A DNA stretch of 64,000 bases from Dendrolimus kikuchii (Eukaryota > Arthropoda > Insecta > Lepidoptera > Lasiocampidae). The notes below the pieces were generated by a model. It worked only from the letters and a program-made list of their open reading frames with translations. It was not told the origin of the DNA and searched no databases. Positions within the stretch are counted from its first letter, which is position 1. Each line of letters starts with the position of its first letter. A program made the translations under genes and the position numbers. Of the stretch, positions 22,333 to 34,127 are shown piece by piece. The stretch is taken from the NCBI GenBank assembly GCA_019925095.2, contig CM034409.1:7071001-7135000 (forward strand), read 5' to 3'.

Positions 22333-22449
22333 TAGGGTTTTCTGGAAGAGATCGCTTTTTAGCGATAAGACCGCCCTTTGTACATAACTAGATATAATTT
22401 TAATTTTTAAGTTCATCTTTGTATTGGTGTATAATAAAGGGTTTTTTTA
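22333..22449 (+). repeat. LINE 3' tail (second copy)
   Basis: 'ctagggttttctggaagag', 'gcgataagaccgccctttgt' and 'tggtgtataataaaggg' match 4295-4440. Confidence 0.5.
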
Positions 22450-22739
22450 ACTGATAATCTGTTTATTTGTTATTTAATGGTGTTAGTTAGATTATTGGGT
22501 ATTTTAAGGGCACATTTATGTTTACCATACAATACCCATAGAAGACGGTGATCAAGGCTTAGTATTCTACTTATAGTCTTGAAGGACTATGGGTTGAATA
22601 CAATACAAATAAGTTGAGTTTTCTTTTCATTGTACTAAGTAATAAATATAGTTTTTCTTTTATATATATTATTGTGTATGTAATAAGTATATTTAACTAA
22701 TAGAAATACAATAACAAAATTTGGAACTTTGTACACTAA

Positions 22740-22945
22740 GGGCCGCTTGCATAACGATCGCCTTTAAATAAAATTAGTTAATCATATTAAACTGCCTAAA
22801 TACGTTTTACACAAAACGTATTGACAGTTCTTTAAACATATTTAGCGGCAAATTTTGCGTTGTGCAAGACGCTAATTGTATTTAAGGGTGTTAAGTACGA
22901 TTTGTGTCTCTTAAATAAATTTAAACAACCTTATGCAAGCGGCCC
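22740..22945. mobile_element. Harbinger-like MITE (206 bp)
   Basis: Terminal inverted repeats GGGCCGCTTGCATAA... / ...TTATGCAAGCGGCCC are flanked on both sides by TAA, the 3-bp target duplication of PIF/Harbinger elements. It is non-coding. Its two halves recur in the large composite at 53965-57171. Confidence 0.85.
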
Positions 22946-22948
22946 TAA

Positions 22949-23504
22949 AAAACGAAAAAGCAGTTAAAAAGTCCATTATGAAACCTTTTTTAAAGATTAA
23001 AATTCTGCCTTTTTGTCTCATTTCTATATTAAATACAGAAATGAACATGTCTAATTTTGACTTAACATAAATTAACCTTAGGACAAAGACTTTCATTATA
23101 TTTTTACCGGCAAAGATTAAGATATAACCGCTTGTTTTCTTTACAAAATATGAACTGTAATCAAAAACAAACTGCGTTCACGATGGGAAAATAAAAGCGT
23201 GTAATCTTTCTAATTCCGCCGAGAATCTTACGAAACGCTCCAAACATTTGGGGGATTGGAGCAAAAATTTTTTAATATTGACCAAGTCTATATAGGGTTG
23301 CGTTTACTGAATTTAAAATATTTGAATCCATAGAGTCATATTGAGTGATCAAATAATATTTTAAGCGATATTGGTATTGTATCTGGAGAGAAGATTAAAG
23401 TTTCAAATGCCACAAAAAACATAAAATTAACTATGATATTAGAAACGAGAAGAATGTACGTATGAAATGGAAATCAGATTCTTTATATTTCTTTTATTTT
23501 ATGC
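22949..23504. other. unassigned sequence
   Basis: AT-rich; a minus-strand frame of 61 codons (22911-23096) overlaps the MITE edge and is probably chance. Confidence 0.4.
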
Positions 23505-23736
23505 TAGCTTCTGCCCGCGACTTCGTCCGCGTGGAATAGTTAAAAAAATAAGTTAAAAAACTCCCCGATTTTGAAACATTCTTCATTAGTGCTCCGCTCC
23601 CATTGGTCTTAGCGTGATGATATAGCCTTCAGCCTTCCTCGATAAATGGGCTATTTCAAACTGAAAGAATTTTTCAAATCAGACTAGCAGTTCCTGAGAT
23701 TAGCGCGTTCAAGCAAACAAACTCTTCAGCTTTATA
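23505..23736 (-). mobile_element. Helitron-like element, group C
   Basis: The minus-strand 3' end is CGCGGACGAAGTCGCGGGCA, then GAAGCTAG, with the GCGGAGC...AATGAAGAATGTTTCAAAA body and the 5' end in 'gctgaagagtttgtttgctt'. It abuts the plus-oriented composite at 23737 head to head. Confidence 0.7.
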
Positions 23737-24425
23737 TCTATACTAATATTATAAAGCTGAAGAGTTTGTTTGCTTGTTTGTTTGTTTGCTTAAACGCGCT
23801 AATCTCAGGAACCGCTAGTCCGATTTGAAAAATTCTTTCAGTGTTGAATAGTAAATTTATCGAGGAAGGCTATGGGCTATATTATATTTTCAAAAAAATT
23901 AGGGATCCTTACTAAAAGTCCAATAATGTAACCCAAGGTGTAAAACAATGATCCGAAAAAATCCTACACGGCGTGCGCTGCGAAAACTATTGATTATAGA
24001 ACAAAACAATGTACTACCACTTTGCAGAACATATATTTGTCTACAAAAAATATTTCCTAACCATATGTCTAACTATTGTAGTTATCTCACAATGAATGTT
24101 TTCTTTTATTATTTTAAATAATTAAAATGCCGTCGCTTCAAAAACTCTTTATTTTGTACCTTGGTATTAATCCTTATCAAAATAAATTACTCCATATTCA
24201 ATACCTTTCTAGAACTTTTTGAATTATTCAATTCGGACGTTTCATTCAAAAGATATCGCGATATTTAAAATGTAAGTATTAGTGTTGTAGCCAAATATAC
24301 TAATATATTGTTTGATTGAACGCGTTAATCTCAGGAACTACTGGTCTGATTTGAAAAATTCTTTCAGTGTTGGATAGCACATTTATTGAGGAAGGCTATA
24401 GGCTATATATCATCACGCTAAGACC
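23737..24425 (+). mobile_element. Helitron composite, group C (inverted partner of 19938-20737)
   Basis: It begins TCTATACTAATATTATAAA, then GCTGAAGAGTTTG. It holds a partial group C unit, the same roughly 400-bp core as 20170-20640 in inverse order ('cacggcgtgcgctgcg', 'tatcgcgatatttaaaatg') and a second group C unit to 'catcacgctaagaccaatag'. The two composites are very similar and oppositely oriented. Confidence 0.65.
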
Positions 24426-24520
24426 AATAGGAGTGCGTGCAAAGATAGACCAAAAAAGAAATGGATGGATTGTGTGAAGGAGGATAATTGAGATGATTTA
24501 TATTGTGAAAGCGGACGTAT
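24426..24520 (+). pseudogene. RTE LINE fragment
   Basis: The short coding remnant '..RPKKKWMDCVKEDN..MIYIVKADVC' (frames shift) corresponds to the segment at about 21140-21235 of the other RTE copy. It follows directly on the Helitron. Confidence 0.5.
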
Positions 24521-24889
24521 GTCAAATTTAAAAGTTTTCATTCAAAATAAGTTTCACTGGAGAACACTTTACGAAGGTGATATATGTAAGTCAAATTTTA
24601 AATCTAACTTATTTCGTTCAAATGCGCATAATATACGAAACCTTCAATTCTCAAGTTCAGCTCGAATTATACCTACAAATACCTCTTATTTTATTTCCCC
24701 TGCATTTGGGTCTTCCGTCTTTAAGGGGCTTTTTATACCTGATCCATTGTTAGATTAGCCCTTGGACTTTATCGAATAAATCTGTCTTAGTATTAATTTA
24801 AAAAGGTGGAAAACCTTTTGTCAAAAAAGAATACAGGAATTTAATAAATAAACTTTATCAATAAGGTTCCTAGAATTATTAAGTTTTAG
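24521..24889. other. unassigned sequence
   Basis: It carries a 79-codon plus-strand frame beginning in the RTE remnant (24519-24758) with no recognisable domain. Confidence 0.35.
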
Positions 24890-25179
24890 CGGTTTCGGTT
24901 GACATTGTTCTGCCTTGAAAAAATAAAAATCTAGTACCAGGTCTAATTGTGAATCTAAACCATCCCCAACCCACTCAAACGCTATTTTTTTATACCTTGG
25001 GTTACATTATTGAAGTTTTAGTAGGGATCCCTGACTTTTTCTAGTAATAAATATAGTCTATATTAATCTGTGATAATGTAACATTTTAATGGTGAAAGAA
25101 TTTTTAATTTCGGTCTAGTACTTTTTGAGTTTATTCGTTACAAACATACAAAACTTTCCTCCGTATAATATTAATATAG
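24890..25179 (-). mobile_element. Helitron-like element, group B (diverged)
   Basis: 'ttttagcggtttcggttgac', ATTGTTCTGCCTTG and 'ctccgtataatattaatata' match the 9239 copy with an extra internal segment. The CTAG end is decayed to TTAG. Confidence 0.5.
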
Positions 25180-25404
25180 ATGTACTCGTATGTTCTGAAA
25201 ACGTGTTCCACGTGACGACAGATTGACTATTTGAGAGCTGAATAACATAAATACTTACCAGTTCACACAGTATCAAGGGTTCTTAACTAAACTTCACCGA
25301 CGACCACTAGCGGTGTTATGCAAATGTAAATTGACATCAACGACATCATTTCCCAGTCAGAAAGAAAACGATAACTGTAATAAGACATGTATATGTATGT
25401 ACAT

Positions 25405-25860
25405 ATATCCCTTGCGGGGTAGGCACCTACAACAGAGCGCCATTTAGGCTTATTATTACACACCTCACTTGCTTCTTTGACATTCATAACTCTTGTCATG
25501 CACGCTCGTCTGTTCTTAAGACTTCTGACATTGATCCTGCTAGTATACGATCAATTTGATCATGGAAGGTGTGTCGTGGTCTTCCACGACTTCTGCATCC
25601 ATTCACTTTTGCATTGTATATCTGTTTAGTCATTCTTTCATCATGCATTCTTTCCACATGCCCGAACCACCGGAGCATTCCTTTCCGTACCTTCACCCCG
25701 ACACTCTCTTTCAGACCAACTCTCTTTCTTACTTCAGTATTACGAACGCGGTCCGCGAGCGTCACTCCGCAGATTTTGGGCAATGCTCGCATCTCGACCG
25801 CGTTTACTCTACTTTCATGCTTTCTCTTCCATACCCAACTCTCGCTTCCATACGACAATA
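25405..25860 (-). pseudogene. RTE-like LINE C-terminal region
   Basis: The longest copy of this LINE in the window. The minus strand encodes SYGSESWVWKRKHESRVNAV, EMRALPKICGVTLADRVRN, KGMLRWFGHVERMHDERMTK, GRPRHTFHDQIDRILAGSMS, then after a frame change RACMTRVMNVKEASEVCNNK and PKWRSVVGAYPARD. This is the thumb/C-terminal end of the polyprotein; the endonuclease and polymerase domains are absent. Confidence 0.75.
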
Positions 25861-26050
25861 AGACATGTATGAGTACATTAGTTTTATTATGTAATAGTTA
25901 ACATCAGCCGTTATTTCCTTCAATTGGCTTCAAATGACGTAATAAAAATCTGATAAAATATCACAATTAAAACCGCTAAAAAGTTATGCAATTAGTCGCT
26001 AAAACTTAAGAAAATACTATATTATTATATCCAATAACTAAGCTACTTTA
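25861..26050. other. unassigned sequence
   Basis: Short AT-rich gap between the RTE remnant and SINE-B. Confidence 0.4.
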
Positions 26051-26346
26051 TAATATCAGTCCATAAATGTCCCACTGCTTGGCTCAGACCTCCCATTATA
26101 GGGGGAACGGACAGTATAACCGCCACTCTTGTCTAAGGCGGCTTTGCAGGTTTGACACATCGGTTATCTCGATATGGAGATTGCATCAAGATGTTTTCCT
26201 TCACCGTTGTTAGGTCGTGGTAATTGTAACAATATGCACATTAGATCAGAAAATTGACTAAGTGGTGCATGCGTTCCGGCCAGGATCGAACCCGCGTCCT
26301 TTTTTTGAGTTTGGGACGCGCACGCTAGCCATTACGCTACCACGAC
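26051..26346 (-). mobile_element. tRNA-derived SINE-B
   Basis: The minus strand begins TCGTGGTAGCGTAATGGCTA (box A region), then a box B GCGGGTTCGATCCTGGCCGG, and continues to a body ending 'gggaggtctgagcc', GCAGTGGGACATTTATGGAC and TGATATTATAAA. Copies lie at 41671 and 59889. The tRNA-like head identifies a polymerase III SINE; the mature-tRNA fold is not intact. Confidence 0.75.
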
Positions 26347-26386
26347 ATAAGCTTAATACTTTATAAATATAATAATAACAAATTAA

Positions 26387-26609
26387 TCGGCAGCCGAACA
26401 CACACATTATATATCCCCTAAGCAAATTACGCTTGTGTTATGGGTAATATACAACGAACTACTCTAGGGCCGATCCTAGACACCAAGACCATAGTAAATA
26501 CTGGAAATTACTTTTTCCGTATACCATGCCAGGAATCGAACCCGGAGAGGGTGTTACACTGAGGCAGGCCGGCAAAGGCTTAGTCTGCTCAACCACAGAG
26601 GCCGTCAAA
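26387..26609 (-). mobile_element. tRNA-derived SINE-A
   Basis: A full-length minus copy: GACGGCCTCTGTGGTTGAGC head, CCGGGTTCGATTCCTGGCAT box B, body to 'gggatatataatgtgtg'. Confidence 0.8.
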
Positions 26610-26654
26610 AATAAGCCAGGGAGAGGTAAAAAGCAAGTTACTTTAGTTTTATTA

Positions 26655-26822
26655 TTTAATATACAACGCACCACTTTGAAACCAAATCCAGATACCCAGA
26701 CCATCTTAAATAATGGAAAGTACGTTTACAAAATTTACTATGCCAGGAATCGAACACAGACCTTTGCCTCCCAGTGTGCTAGACCGGCGAAGATTTAGTT
26801 TTCTCCACTACAGAAGTTGTTA
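26655..26822 (-). mobile_element. tRNA-derived SINE-A, truncated, tandem to previous
   Basis: A second, more diverged copy in the same orientation 45 bp away: 'ctgtagtggagaaaac' head, GTGTTCGATTCCTGGCATAG box B. Confidence 0.6.
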
Positions 26823-27079
26823 AATCTCCATCAGAACCCTAAAATGATCTGGTACCTTTCAATTCAGGGTTGGCCATCCATAATTGATAAAGGTCGGGTA
26901 ACAAAGTTACATGTTTTCATTTAATTTCCTTTGATTTTGTCCAGCGTTGGTTTTATGGAATTTTTATCAGACTTTAAAAAGAGGAGGTTCTGAATTCCTT
27001 ACTATACCCGTTCGTTACTATCTATTTCTCTTTCAATTGTAGACCGATATTCAAAGTTTTTTTAAAATCGAAATAGTAT
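26823..27079. other. unassigned sequence
   Basis: AT-rich, no recognised feature. Confidence 0.4.
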
Positions 27080-27300
27080 ACTCCCGAAGTGGTCCTATGG
27101 TTACCATGTCAGGATCTGATGAGTAGATTCCTTGGAAATCGAGAGAAACCTTCGAAAATTGTTAACCGACTTCTTTGTTACACGATATCTTCATTAATTG
27201 TGGAGCGATTATCAATTTTTTTTCTTTATTCGAAAGCTCCCGAAGTGGTCCCTTGGTTATCAAGTCAGGATCTGATGAGTAGATTCCAGGAAAATCGAAA
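27080..27300 (+). repeat. tandem duplication of about 157 bp
   Basis: CTCCCGAAGTGGTCC and TGTCAGGATCTGATGAGTAG / AGTCAGGATCTGATGAGTAG occur twice, at about 27082-27140 and 27238-27297. Short proline-glutamate frames read through each unit, but no protein family is recognised. Confidence 0.6.
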
Positions 27301-27783
27301 ATAAAAGCCAAAGGTGGCCATTTCGAATAGAATATTTTTTATTTCTTGCTGAGAGTTTAATAAATATGTAGGTGTAAATTTTAATAATATTACATTACTT
27401 CATTTAAAAAATGCATTTTCATTTGTAACAGACCTTATGGCTGGACTAGGTATATAAAACACGTAATTAAATTGTTCGTAATGTACGTAACATAGAGCTA
27501 CTACCTAATAATTATTTACATTGCTAATTGTTGTGAGGTCTGAGTATTTGGTTTTAGTTTGATAATTAATGAATTAATTGATATTATTTATGGTTAATTC
27601 TTGTTATTTAATGTTCAGTGTTATTAATTGTTGCTAATTGTTCTATTTGATACTAAATTTGTTAATTAAAAATTGTTTAGATGTTGAAATGTGTTCGAGG
27701 TAAGCTTTTGAGTTCTCAAACTAAAGAAGTCTTGTATAATTTGAACAAATATTTCGAAAATAAGTGCAATATCAATGCAAGCA
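27301..27783. other. unassigned AT-rich sequence
   Basis: Rich in TTAATT / AATTGTT variants near 27540-27680; no gene. Confidence 0.4.
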
Positions 27784-28020
27784 ATTTTTTTATTTTATTG
27801 TAGGAGTTCAGTAGACAGGCAGACGGCCTACTTGATGGAAAGCGGTTACCATCGCCTATGGACATTTGTAACAATAAAGGTGTTACAAATGCGCTACTGC
27901 TCTCTTAAGAGAGACTGGAACCTGGCCACTAATGTCGGAACACAACCCAAGGTTGTTATGGCGATATACTTTAGCCCAGGGGTGGTAGCCATCCAGTCGG
28001 GCAAATGCCCTACCACCTGG
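27784..28020 (-). mobile_element. R320 retroposon, truncated at CCACCTGG
   Basis: It goes from a T-rich start and GTAGGAGTTCAGTAGACAGG to GCCCTACCACCTGG, the same breakpoint as 14146-14392. Confidence 0.7.
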
Positions 28021-28160
28021 CAATATTATGACTCCCTCTCAATTAAGTGCTAAATCAACCGGAATATCATTGATTTCCATCGGAAAGGTGCTATCAGAAA
28101 GCAAATGTTATTCTTCAGAACAGGGACCAACAATTTAGTATTAAAAATTGTGTTTATTAT

Positions 28161-28637
28161 TGTTACGAGTCGCGAGACTCGAATTAAAATGCCGTTAGAT
28201 TTACTTTAGAGTTTATTAGAACTATACAAACACGTATAACACAGGTACAAATATAACCGAACACAACAAGTCCAAACGTAATGCAGAAAGTCTTAATACA
28301 ATAAAACGCGCAAAGTCCGTCACTTATTAGATTCCCGATTGTAGTATACACGTCTTGCTTTACTGGTGGTTCTCGCTCGACTAACTCCTCCCTCAATCGG
28401 GCCATTGCTTTATACTGCACAAATGCAATATGTCCGCCCGGCAGCGTGGATCGAATTTCCTAGAATCAGCTTGTACTTTAAATCCGTAACACCTGACTAA
28501 TGATTACAATACAACAATAGGCCAATAAGTAAACAAAGAATTTCAATGTTAGTAGTTCAAATGCCGACGGGTAATAAATGTGCTTTGTTTCAGATATGCA
28601 GGTGGATTTTGTATTTGTCGGGACCTGAGTTGTAACA
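28161..28637 (-). mobile_element. solo LTR, family L1
   Basis: A 477-bp unit TGTTACGAGTCGCGAGACTC ... GAGTTGTAACA flanked by TTAT / ATAT. Minus orientation. Confidence 0.75.
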
Positions 28638-29102
28638 ATATTAATATTTATTATTTTAATACCGTTTAATATTACTAATTTCATATTAAGTACCTGTCTA
28701 TAAAAATATATAAAAAGTATTAGGTTATTTTATTTTTATAGTGACCGTACACTACTACAAACGCAAAAACGCCTCAAATCTGTCTGTATAATAATTTAAC
28801 ATTAATTGCAGTTCTGAGAGAGGTTGTTTATACACGTGCATAAATTAGTTTCAGTGAAGTGGTATATATGTGATATGTCGAATAGTATACAATACATCGT
28901 TTATTTAAATCACTTTGTTGTTCTGTGTTGCATAACGTAACAAGAGTTTGCATGAAATTAGTTTGCTTTCAAGCCTCAGTAATTGAATTAATTTCTGAAA
29001 ATGATTTTGTATGTATTTATTTGATTCCCTCTTCAAAACTCTATTATCATGGACGATGAATTCTATGGAATTATAATTGACAATTGAAATCCATAATAAT
29101 AT
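28638..29102. other. unassigned sequence
   Basis: AT-rich spacer between two L1 LTRs of opposite orientation. No internal retrotransposon coding sequence is visible, so the two LTRs are separate insertions and not a pair. Confidence 0.45.
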
Positions 29103-29456
29103 TGTTACGACCTGAATGCCGACAAAAGACAAATTCACACCTGCGTCTACATTTTATTACGTTTTTGGCACTTGGACTTCTTTTGTTTATATTGTGTTTA
29201 AAATTTGTAACTAGAAAAACAGCCTATTGTGTATAGTAATCTTTTATGGTAGTCATTAGCCAGGTGTGATTCTAAGAAATTCAGTGCACGCGGGCGCGAG
29301 ACATATTTTATTTGTGCGTGTGATTGAATCGTGCATTAAGTTTGGAATGGTTGTGTACAGTTATATTTGTACCTGTGTTATACGTGTTTGTATAATTCTA
29401 ATAAATTCTATAATAATTCCAACGGCATTTTAATTCGAGTCCTGCAACTCGTAACA
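29103..29456 (+). mobile_element. solo LTR, family L1, internally deleted
   Basis: TGTTACGACCTGAATGCCGA ... CCTGCAACTCGTAACA, flanked by ATAT / AGAT. The TATA box and 'gcagtcaagcgataacc' region are deleted. Confidence 0.75.
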
Positions 29457-29468
29457 AGATTATAAAAT

Positions 29469-29780
29469 TCTAAATATGCCGTGTCTATACATTGAGGCTG
29501 TTTAAAAAATCCAACTGGAATAGACTATATAAACGATGAAGAACAGTATTCATTTTTTTTATTTCTTGTCTGTTTGTGGGTTTGTCTGTTTGTAAAAACT
29601 ACTCCGATCTCTCCTCCTCCGATCTAACTATCGATTTCGATGCGGTTTTTGTTGATCGACAGCAAATTTTTAGACTTAAAATCTGCGTTACGTTCTATCC
29701 TGGGAACTCCGCGGGTTTTCTGCGAATGATCCTAGATTTTTATTTTTTCAGGGCAGGACAACATCTGCCAGGATCGCTAG
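29469..29780 (+). mobile_element. chimeric Helitron (group D 5' end, group B 3' end)
   Basis: It starts TCTAAATATGCCGTGTCTAT and continues as group D through 'tatcctgggaactccgcggg'. It then switches to 'tttttcagggcaggacaaca', TCTGCCAGGATCGCTAG, the complement-matched 3' end of group B. It ends CTAG followed by T. The overlapping open frame (29576-29872) is repeat sequence. Confidence 0.55.
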
Positions 29781-30880
29781 TTTTTTATCAAAACAAAAAA
29801 GTATTGGTAGTGTTTCTTTCACAAGAGGTTGTTCACCGCTTTGACAAAAGAATGCTACTAGTAACATTTTGAATAGATGATTTGCATTCTAAATTATACC
29901 TCTTCTACTGTAGTAATTTAGAATTCTCTAAACTTTATATTCTTCAACCGTTGATATAGTTTTTTCTCCAATAATATACTATGGGATGTAAGATGTCATA
30001 AATGTATTTTACGACTAGTTTTAGTACGGCGTATCTACAGAACATAACATTCATTTTTATGTTTGTCTATCAGAACTTCTATGCTATTGTGCGAGTCGTA
30101 AAAACGTGTATTCAAAGTTATTAAATATAATCTGATATATTTGTACGTATGTACTGTGTATTTATGTAACATCATCATTATCCTAGTCTTAAATCCCGGT
30201 TGGGTTTATATCATCAATTTCGGAGTCGAGGGTCCGCTTGCCTAATCATTAGGGTTATCGTGACTTTGTATGTCTCAGTCATTTTCATCAGAATCTACTG
30301 GGTTTATGTGAATGATCGTTGTTGTTGTTTTATTCGCCACAATGGAAGGCAAAGGGACGTAGTCTGTGCAGCCTTGTCTGATGTATCAAGTCTTTAGTAT
30401 AACTCAACCAACGGAGTTCTCGTGACAAGTTGTAAGGCCACATTAAGTTCACATTTCTCACGAAAACATAATTACTACTCAAATACTATCAATGGCCTAT
30501 AACTATTGTTGTTTTTAAAGTAATGTTACAATTTATTAGAAAGTAAACTACACAGCAGGGTGGGATAGGAATGACATTTGACAGGAATATCCAGCTATTG
30601 ATAGTGCGGTAATTATATAAAGAAATACGTAGAACGTTGAGAACTGTTTTATTTAAATTCAGAACCAAGAATACTGAGATAGTTAAAAATAATAATTATT
30701 ATAAGTTATGACTCTCACACAATAATTAGCTACCCTAGAGCGCTATTGTGACATGTGCATCCGACCAATGTCGTAGTGAAAATGATATTTCGTCGCTATG
30801 CCCGCTCACTTTTAAATCCGATTAGTATTCACAATTACCCGCGATTATTACAATAGTAGGGGCTATTAGTTATAACAAAT
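29781..30880. other. unassigned, single-copy-looking sequence
   Basis: No repeat termini recognised. A 65-codon plus frame at 30200-30397 lacks any domain signature. Confidence 0.35.
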
Positions 30881-31480
30881 GGTATTAATACTACAACACG
30901 TTGCCCACGTACGCCGATCTGGGCACCTCAGAGCCCATATTTTATATAGTAGCTCATTGTAATTGTTTAGAGTTACATCCACGTAATGTGATGCGACGTT
31001 ACGTACGCGACGTCGATCTGGCGATCCCAGACTTTGGTAGAGGCGTGTAAATCGTGGAGCTCAGTCTCGGACGTCGGATGCGTTATTGCCCGAGCACCAT
31101 CTGTCAAATTAACTTGAAGTCGTGAAGAATTTGCTACGACCAGAGTGAAATGCGCGGCACACGTCTTAGGCTAGCGACACACCAGCGGAACATACCGCAC
31201 AGAGAGTTCGGCGTTGGAAGAATTGGCGCTAATATGAATTCGGCATAATTTCGACTGATGTTTCATAGGTAACTTAAAAAACATTGCGAGCGTATTTAGC
31301 TGAACTTTCCGCGCAGCACGTTCCGTAAGTTATACTTAGACGTGCGTGGATTTAGTAGTTCACGCCAACCTCACACGCGTACGACCTCTCACGCGTGTTC
31401 ATCGGCCTAATGTAGTTCTCGTTTCAGTCTATATGGCGTTAGACGTCGTTGTAGTAAAAGAGCGAAAGATATAAAAATTA
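30881..31480. other. CpG-rich single-copy-looking block
   Basis: CG dinucleotides are dense here (GCGACGTTACGTACGCGACG, CACGCGTACGACCTCTCACG) in an otherwise CpG-poor window. I found no long open frame, no repeat terminus and no second copy in the window. A TCAGTCT initiator-like site lies near 31423, but no gene model follows it. It could be a promoter or regulatory block, a distant untranslated exon or an unrecognised repeat. Confidence 0.3.
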
Positions 31481-32398
31481 GGGATGTCCGGTCTATCTTT
31501 CAGAATAAAACAAAACTATATTTGTTACTATCTTTATTTGTCAAATTTCGCCTTAACAATAATTACATTATATTACCTGTTTCCCTACATTTCCATATGT
31601 TTTAATTATGAAATAAACAATTAAATCATCTACAATATATTATTGCTATATTAAAATCAATTTTGTATTCAATACAATAATTTAATTATGATAATTTAAA
31701 AATTGCCAGATTTCTTATTTATTAAAGTATAATGTTTTTTCCAACACGATTTCAAACCATCAGTAAACTAAAGCAGGTGATAGACTTGCGAGCAAAATAT
31801 GCGTATTTACTACCCGTACGCAGAAGGTTTGCCGATAGCCCCATGATGTCACGCGATGGTCAGTAGGGTTGACAAAAAAGGTTACATAAAGAGTTGTGGC
31901 AATAAATTTATTATTGTATTTACTTTACACAAGTATATATAATAATAGTAAGTAGTCATCGACGAACCTTCACATCTGAAGATTCGCAATGTTCTTAAGG
32001 CTTTGAAGATATAAATTTAAAGAATTTACTTGCATCAATCTGAACAATAAAATTACGAATGTTTCACACGGAAAGTCATCTTTATTCATACATATTTTTT
32101 TACGTAAAAAATATTTTTCGTAAAAATTGTTTTTCGTAAAAATTATTTTGTTTTAGAATTACATATTTTTGATTGCGAAGCTGGCTGTTAGTGTTAATAT
32201 TCTTTAAGTAAACAAAATATCTGATTACAACGATTATTTATAACTGGCTACCCTTAGATCATTATACTGGCAACATTGTTTTTGTTTCTTTTTGTCTCCT
32301 GTGCTCTCAGTGTTATAACATGGTGCTTTATGTTTGTAATAAATCTATATTAATCAAGTCTATCGTGCTTATTTTTGCCCTTAATCTTTCAATGGCAC
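31481..32398. other. unassigned AT-rich sequence
   Basis: No recognised element or exon. Confidence 0.4.
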
Positions 32399-32462
32399 AC
32401 AGGCAGACGACCCACCTAATGGAAAGCGGTTACCGTCACCTGTAGAAGTTTGCAACACCATT
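32399..32462 (-). mobile_element. R320 fragment (about 60 bp)
   Basis: GGCAGACGACCCACCTAATG and 'aaagcggttaccgtcacc' then 'gtttgcaacacca' are recognisable; the remainder is lost. Confidence 0.5.
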
Positions 32463-32499
32463 TGCGCAGGTAACGCGGTGCCAGCTTTTAGCATTAGAT

Positions 32500-33075
32500 A
32501 GAGGGGATAGCATAAGAAAGATAGAAAAGAAATGCTGCGTAACGAGAAAAGATGGCGGAGGCCTTCCCTGTGAGCACATCATTTCGCGGAAGGAGACGGC
32601 CGAAAAACAGAGAGAGGATACCACTACGCTCACCTCCCCCCATTGACGTATTGGAACCGGGAGTGGTCGAGGGACCTACTTGGTGTACCACGCCTAGGGA
32701 TGTTGGGTATTCTGTTCCTAGGGGCACCTCAATGTTACAATGTTACGGGTTACGTCGAGGTGTGCGCGGCGAATTGCCTAAGGCAGACCCAGTGGTGCCT
32801 CACAGGGACGCGCCGGAACGCAGGATTAGTGGGCAGTCCGGTATCTCACAACTTCTTCCTCCGTGACGGTGTGTGCAGAACCGACAGTCGGGAGCCCCAT
32901 ATACTCCTAGTATTCCTCCTGGGAGTCCGAGGGGATGTGTAATGACATTCCTCCAGCGACATAAAAAAAAGGAGGGACGGGAAAGAGGAGTGGGCTAAAG
33001 AGGATGGGATAGACAAATCAGACAGGAAGAACGGGATAGCAAGGATAAAAGGCGTAAATGGTGTAACACGATGCA
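32500..33075. other. GC-rich block, unassigned (possible LINE remnant)
   Basis: Higher GC than its surroundings, with open frames on both strands (for example 32552-32866 and 32846-33076), none with a recognised domain. Composition and overlap of frames resemble the block at 6940-7560. A decayed retroelement is the likeliest origin. Confidence 0.3.
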
Positions 33076-33089
33076 ATTGTTTCTAGTTT

Positions 33090-33345
33090 TCTTGTTTGTT
33101 TTCTCTGATCGACAGCTATTTCTTAGGATTCAAATTTGCGCTACTTTTTATCCCGGGAGCCCCGCGGAAATTATCCCAGTAGTGGTTTGAAGTAGTTGGG
33201 GTGCATAAAAATTAGCTTATTCCGACACAGTTTCTACTAAAATGATCGCTTACATTTTTTTTAAATACTATGTGTCCCTGGGATATCCGTGGGAAGTTCA
33301 AGTCAAACGTGGACATGGCGGACAAGTCGCGTGCATATTTTAGTA
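33090..33345 (+). mobile_element. Helitron-like fragment, group D
   Basis: 'ctctgatcgacagc', 'gcgctactttttatcccggg', 'gtgcataaaaattagcttattc' and 'acaagtcgcgtgcat' match the group. The 5' end is missing and the 3' CTAG has become TTTTAGT. Confidence 0.5.
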
Positions 33346-34127
33346 ATCTGTATAATATGAAGTAATGATTTGGAGGGAACTTTCCGCCGAGGTGTCCCTT
33401 CTGCGCTACGACATGGGGTTGTTTAAGAAGGGCCTTATAAAATCTGTTTGCCTGATTCCGGCAATAAAAAAAATTACAATCAATATGAAATCAAAATTAT
33501 GTAATACGTTCGTAATTTTATTGCTAAAATAGCTGTTCAATATTTCGGCTGGTTAGTGAGATACTTGTCAAAGAATGCCCATAAAGTATGGACACTGCAA
33601 GTCTCAAATCTATTTCATACAACTTGTAATATCAGCTTCTAAGCGTGAGTTTTACTTTATTTTCCGAATTAATATTCAAATTCGTGATCACAGAATAGTT
33701 CAGACGATCAACAATTCCGTAAGAAAAAATTGCCAAGAGAAAAGAGAAAGAAAGGAAAAATGCTAAGAAAAACTCTGGAAATCTAGTTTGTCATAGAGAG
33801 CTTAAATATTCTAAGAAAACCAATAGTTTCACTTAATAAAAATCTACATATAGTCAAGGTGGCGAAGTTCGTCAGTGGAAGAAATCCATATACTTCTCAT
33901 TATTTCCGTGTTTGAATAGTTATATCGACAACAAATCAGTCAGTGAAGCTAAGACACCACTGAATTCTGTCTTCGAATTGTACTTGGCGTTAAATTCCGT
34001 TTAAAAATTTAATAAACGAGCTGAGGATGAATTTATCTCATTGACGGACTCCGCTATCTTGACTACAATCTATTTCATTTTATAAATAAACGATCATGAT
34101 TACAAATATATAAAAGTTCATCACTTC
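33346..34127. other. unassigned sequence
   Basis: No feature recognised. A short lysine-rich plus frame at 33575-33766 is not convincing. Confidence 0.4.

Noticed and set aside
25556..25901. plus-strand frames of 101 and 110 codons
   Set aside because: They are antisense to the RTE C-terminal frame at 25405-25860, which carries the recognisable motifs.
28161..29456. an LTR retrotransposon bounded by two LTRs
   Set aside because: The two LTRs are in opposite orientation, the 465 bp between them has no coding sequence, and each has its own flanks.
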